From contig OY783209.1 of NCBI GenBank assembly GCA_963678705.1, positions 19,949,311 to 20,013,310 of the forward strand: a stretch of 64,000 nucleotides of DNA, in the 5' to 3' direction. Every line of letters begins with the position of its first letter. The stretch's first letter is position 1. Below the pieces are notes generated by a model. The model saw only the letters and a list, made by a program, of their open reading frames with translations, had not been told where the DNA came from and did no database searches. The translations under genes and the position numbers were made by a program. This DNA comes from Panorpa germanica. Taxonomy: Eukaryota; Arthropoda; Insecta; Mecoptera; Panorpidae. Shown here in pieces: positions 60,276 to 64,000 of this stretch.

Positions 60276-61646
60276 ATGGATACTACATCAGTAATTAACT
60301 CACAGATTGGAAGCAGAGAAAATATAACAATTAATAATATAACATCAAGTAATTTCCTACCCTATATAATTGATAACAAACTCAACATAAAATTACTTAT
60401 AGACACCGGATCATCCAAAACCATAATTAACCCCAATTTGATATACAGAAATTTACCCCAATGTATTTCTGAAGAAGCTTTTTGTATTCAGACGGCCCAT
60501 GGTACCACATACCATAATAAAGTGGCTCACATCCCCATATTTCCAATATTTAAGAGTCAAGACATTTGTAAAGTCTTTTTGTTTAAATGTAGTGATAAAT
60601 TTGATGGATTACTAGGAATGGATTTGTTGACAAAACTAGGAGCTAATATTAACTTCAATAAAAAGATGTTAACCATTAATGATACCGTGATACCGATATA
60701 CTTTCAGAATTCAAATAAATTGGAACTATATAATACTCAAATCAAAGTACAGAGTGAAAACACTACAGATGAAGTTTGGAATACAGAAGTAAACGAAAAA
60801 GATGTTAAAACATTTATTAAAATAAAAACCGATGAAAATTCAATTGTTGAAGTAAACGTCAAACAAGACACAGAAGATGAGAACATGCAAGATTTCGAAG
60901 TAGAAAATCTGCAAAATGTCAAACAAGAAACAAAGAATCAAGAAATACAACATTTTGAAATACCAAATAAACAAAAGGTTAATCAACAAACAAAAAATCA
61001 AAACTTTCAAGATTTCAAAGTAAAAAATCAACAAAGAATCAAGCAAGTAACAGAAAAGCAAACTATACAAGATATTGAAATAGAGAAACAACAAAACATG
61101 AAACAAGAAGAACCAGGAAAACAAAATATGCAATATTCCGAGGTAGAAAAGTCATACAGTATAAAGCAAGAAAAAGCGGAAAATAAAATAATTAAAAAAT
61201 TTAAAATAGAACGAAAAATTGAAAAGGAAAACAAAACTAAGTGCTTACCGGAAAAGCTAGAAGATTCAAAAAAAGAGGCACACACTATGTGGATAAATGT
61301 TCACAGAAAAGAAAAATACTATGATAAGCCAACATATGAACAAAATGATATAAGTATAACAATTTTCAACAAACTAGAGGAAAATATGATTGAAGAAATA
61401 ATCAGAAAAAAATACTATTGGGACTATATGAACAAACACATTCAAGAAGTATACATTAGAAGAAATGATAGAAGAAGAGGGAAGATAACGAATATACAAA
61501 CAGGACCACATAAAGTAACAGCAATCAAAGATAATAAAGTATTAGCCATTTCCGATGCAGTCACCAATAAAATCAAAGATGTTCATGTAAAGCAAATTTC
61601 GCAGAGAAAAACCAATACAAATACTATTGCTGCAGAACTCTTATAA
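60276..61646 (+). pseudogene. Gypsy protease with Gln/Lys repeat and integrase tail
   Basis: One 456-codon open frame. Residues about 30-140 are the retropepsin (KLLIDTGSSKTIINP, KFDGLLGMDLLTKLGAN). About 200-305 hold five 20-residue repeats on the theme QDFEV..QNVKQ.TKNQ, predicted to be helical and highly charged. A basic linker follows, and then a tail (RRRGKITNIQTGPHKVTAIKD..VHVKQI) resembling the end of gypsy integrases. RT, RNase H and the integrase core are not encoded, yet the frame stays open across the whole span. The fragment at 21-23 kb shares protease and repeats, with three repeat units. Confidence 0.8.
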
Positions 61647-61726
61647 GGAAACAGAAGTGACGACTACATCTAGAAAAATCGAGACACCTTCACGAAATTT
61701 CTCTATTTTTCTCTCTAGGATGGAGG

Positions 61727-62004
61727 AGTTATCAAGTGACCCTAATATCATGCTTAAACAAGATAATAAATATATTATCTAAGTAACCAAATAATATTTA
61801 AATCAAATTGACTAAAATCAATTTTGTTTTAATGAATTGATTAATTCATTTGTTTTAAGTAGTTTAGTTATACTCCATCGAGGAGATAATATTTGTAATA
61901 AAAGGTAGATAATTGTAGAGAAGCTTTATTTATTAATAATAATAAAGTATATACTATTTTAACTATTGTTATTTACTAATAACATAACTAGCAATAACAT
62001 AACT
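61727..62004 (+). repeat. Gypsy right LTR
   Basis: 278 bp, AGTTATC..ATAACT. The AGTT target duplication follows at 62005-62008. Confidence 0.95.
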
Positions 62005-62008
62005 AGTT

Positions 62009-63132
62009 TTCACCAAATATCATGAAAAAAAAAAATTTTTTGTAAAAGATATAAATAAAAAATCAAAAATGTGGTTTTTTGGATTTTTTACATGAATTTT
62101 GAGGTTATGGAGTAAAAGTGTAGATACAAAAGCTGTAGGTCTTTTTATTATCTACAACTTTGCCATTTAACTTTTTTCGATAGGACTTGTAGTTTTGCCG
62201 GAAATCGAGATTTACCGATTTTTACCCTTAAAACCTCACCCCCTACCCCTTCCCAACCTCAGATCGACTGTAATTTATTTTTCCTTTCATTTTAGTAGTA
62301 TTCCCTTCCATTTCCAATAGGTTTCATTCTACTTTAATTTTTTTATGTTTCTAAAATTATCTACCCTGATCTATAAAGAGACTGTAAGAACTGCTCTGAT
62401 AACAGCGCAGTCACTTATATAGGCCAGGAAAAGGAGAAGGGATTGTGACCAGCTGTATTCTGGTTGATAAAAGAGGTCTCTGGTGGCGCAAATACAAACG
62501 AATTGGGGTAACATTTGTTGAACAAAGAACTTATTAAAATGAAATTACAAAAATTATAACGAAATAATAAATTAAGGACAACAAAATACTTTACAACAAG
62601 AAAGACGAAACACGGTTTGTCTAAAGACAAAATTTTGGTAAAGTCGTTCTTCTCCAAATATTTTAATTAATTTCTTTGTTTATCAATGCTAGTATCTAAC
62701 AATGCCGCACATTCTAACTGCTAGATCCAAACTCTCAACCCAATTGTTTTATCTTATGTCTTAAGATGGAGCGAATAGGAAGAATATGAAAAGTACAGGC
62801 TCTATTATTTTGAATTAGAATTATCAAGTCAATTGTGCAGATAATTTAGGATCATAGATGGTGCTAGCGTTGATGTGGTTTTAAGTTATTATTTATAAAT
62901 GAACGTTTAAGGAATAATACTATAAAGTTAAAAAAGTGTTTTGCATTTCCCAAATAGGAAATAGGTTTGTAAATGTTTAATATAACAAATAATTAAAAAT
63001 ATAAAATAAATAAAAGTATAATATAAATAATCTGATATAAAAATATAATATAATAAAAATAAATAAAATTATAAAATTCTATACTCTTAAAAGGTATTTA
63101 TATACAAAATATAACATATTGTTCATTTTTAG
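62009..63132. other. Right flank of gypsy and reductase upstream DNA
   Basis: 62009-62300 is repeat-like (for example TTATCTACAACTTTGCC and AGTTTTGCCGGAAATCGAG). On the minus strand 62513-62382 reads TGTTACCCCAATTCG, then CCTATATAAGTGACTGCGC and ends TTCTTACA, which looks like a small LTR or promoter remnant but lacks duplicated flanks. From 62650 to 63130 the DNA is AT-rich with no exon found. It should be intron or 5' region of the reductase gene. Confidence 0.35.
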
Positions 63133-63317
63133 ATTCGTTAAATTCTTTCTATGATGATGCGACTATATTTATTACTGGTGCTACTGGTTTTATTGGCAAA
63201 ATTCTGGTAAGGAAACTACTGTCAACTTTCCCAAAAATTAAAAAGATTTATATCTTAGTACGACCAAAAAAACAAATGTCATCTGAGCAGCGCATTAAAG
63301 AGTATTGCAGTCAACAG
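63133..63317 (+). CDS. Fatty acyl-CoA reductase, exon with NAD(P)-binding motif
   Basis: An exon of a fatty acyl-CoA reductase (FAR, Sterile/male-sterility family), which reduces fatty acyl-CoA to fatty alcohol with NADPH at ER or peroxisomal membranes. Insects use the products for cuticular waxes and pheromones. Acceptor TTTTTAG at 63126-63132, donor CAG/GTGCGA at 63317; 185 bp, entered in phase 1 and left in phase 0. The peptide DSLNSFYDDATIFITGATGFIGK carries the TGxxGxxG Rossmann signature, and KIYILVRPKK is the next conserved strand. The first exon, with the start Met, lies upstream and was not found. The frame is clean. FAR genes are numerous in insects, so the orthologue cannot be named. 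Confidence 0.85.
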
Positions 63318-63383
63318 GTGCGAGTATAACGAATACCGTTTGAGCATATTGCATTTGTTCTGATACATAGTTATTCATTGTAG

Positions 63384-63512
63384 ATATTTGATGGTATGTT
63401 GTCCAACTGCGCCGACTTTACAGCTAAAGTAATTGGAGTATCTGGTGATGTTAGTGAACCTGCATTAGGGTTATCTAACACCGATGTCATAATGTTGCAG
63501 CAGGAAGTACAG
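63384..63512 (+). CDS. Fatty acyl-CoA reductase, next exon
   Basis: 43 codons, phase 0 at both ends, after a 66-bp intron (63318-63383, acceptor TTGTAG). It reads IFDGMLSNCADFTAKVIGVS then GDVSEPALGLS, matching the FAR pattern FxxL....K...I.GD...PxLGLS. Donor CAG/GTTAGT at 63512. Confidence 0.85.
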
Positions 63513-63667
63513 GTTAGTTAAAACCAGAGGATGCTGTTTCTTTAAACTTTTAAAAATATAAAAAGTTTTAATGCATGTATTTCATCGTGAAAATAACTTC
63601 CGGCAATATCTAGTTAAAACCAATTAATTACATGGTAAATACAGAAAATGAGTAATTACGGTTTTAG

Positions 63668-63787
63668 ATTGTATTTAATATCGCTGCTAACGTCCGTCTG
63701 ACAGAAGCCCTCAATACGAGCTTGAAGACAAACACCACGAGTGTCCTAGAACTGCTGTCCATTTGTAAAAACATGAATCGACTCAAG
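63668..63787 (+). CDS. Fatty acyl-CoA reductase, third visible exon
   Basis: 40 codons, phase 0 both ends, after a 155-bp intron (63513-63667, acceptor TTTTAG). It reads IVFNIAANVRLTEALNTSLK then NTTSVLELLSICKNMNRLK. Family members normally show VFHxAAxVRFDE here, so His to Asn and Phe-Asp to Leu-Thr are mild departures. Donor AAG/GTACAG at 63787. The catalytic YxxxK of the short-chain reductase fold is expected in a later exon beyond the window. Confidence 0.85.
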
Positions 63788-64000
63788 GTACAGTCTTCAA
63801 TACTAAACACTTAGTAATTAATTATAGTATGAAATGTATACCATCATGGTAATTCTCTTTACGTGCACTCATATTTATTTTTATGTTCAGAACCAATTTG
63901 TATAAAACTGTTTATTGTTTATTAATTGCTCACAACTCGAAACCGTATAGTACTGTGGTACTACTATCTCAACATTCAAGATGTTGGGGGAAAATTAGGT
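63788..64000 (+). other. Reductase intron reaching the window edge
   Basis: No further exon was seen before the end of the window. Confidence 0.5.

Larger units (their letters stand above)
51646..62004 (+). mobile_element. Ty3/gypsy element, young, lacking RT, split by a BEL
   Basis: Plus-strand Ty3/gypsy element. The left LTR starts at 51646 and the right LTR is 61727-62004 (278 bp, AGTTATC..ATAACT inverted ends). The target duplication is AGTT at 51642-51645 and 62005-62008. The primer site TGGCGCAGTCG directly after the left LTR (about 59198) matches tRNA-Ser, as in Drosophila 17.6 and 297. A purine tract AGGATGGAGG precedes the right LTR. The 226 LTR bases comparable on both sides look identical, so the insertion is very recent. 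It carries gag and a long protease-plus-charged-repeat frame but no RT, RNase H or integrase core, so it depended on a helper. BEL element 1 sits in its left LTR. Confidence 0.9.

Noticed and set aside
60737-61285. Minus-strand cysteine- and leucine-rich frames
   Set aside because: Antisense shadows of the Gln/Lys repeat in the gypsy frame.
62382-62513. Solo LTR with TATA box
   Set aside because: TGTT..TACA ends and a TATA-like box are suggestive, but no target duplication was found, so it is only noted in the flank entry.

Overview
The window is AT-rich (roughly 70% A+T by eye) animal nuclear DNA, almost certainly from an insect. The evidence is a spliced fatty acyl-CoA reductase gene with short introns, copia, BEL/Pao and Ty3/gypsy elements with an insect-style tRNA-Ser primer site, an I-like LINE with RNase H, and Helitrons. 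The species cannot be named from sequence alone. Host coding content is small: a probable last exon on the minus strand (2275-2444), an intact single-exon leucine-rich-repeat membrane protein on the minus strand (5420-6877), and three consecutive exons of a fatty acyl-CoA reductase entering at the right edge on the plus strand (63133-63787). Most of the rest is transposable-element nests and decayed repeats.

Layout. 1-7.95 kb: a probable solo LTR, sparse intergenic DNA, the orphan exon, copy A of a dispersed repeat and the LRR gene. 7.96-20.7 kb: a copia element on the minus strand with an AATTT target duplication. It is interrupted by a nearly full-length I-like LINE (9729-15482, 11-bp target duplication) and, inside its upstream LTR, by a Helitron-derived repeat array (18051-20588). 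21-24 kb: a decayed Ty3/gypsy fragment holding copy B of the dispersed repeat, then an 85-bp tandem repeat. 24-32 kb: mostly unannotatable DNA with a 74-bp tandem duplication, a LINE relic, a roughly 1.1-kb inverted-repeat element, a Harbinger-type MITE with TAA duplications and a tRNA-derived SINE relic. 32.4-37.4 kb: a reduced BEL/Pao element with two very similar LTRs. 37.5-40.8 kb: a Helitron that keeps its Rep domain but lacks the helicase. 40.8-47.5 kb: a second, longer array of the same Helitron-derived repeat, pointing the other way. 48-51.3 kb: an old LINE relic. 51.6-62.0 kb: a young Ty3/gypsy element lacking reverse transcriptase, whose left LTR is split by a young BEL/Pao element with an unusual third, inverted LTR. 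62-64 kb: flanking DNA and the reductase exons.

The elements show a clear order of insertion. The LINE and the Helitron array entered an existing copia copy. The BEL entered an existing gypsy copy whose two LTRs look identical by eye. Two Helitron insertions used the same TA-rich tract beside the smaller BEL. I found no new gene system. The most unusual structures are arrays of primer-binding-site-like units in the leaders of both BEL elements, the BEL whose outer ends are the same LTR end in opposite orientation, the Helitron-unit arrays with multiplied termini, and a 20-residue repeat of differing copy number in two relatives of the gypsy element. LTR elements are described here as fossils.
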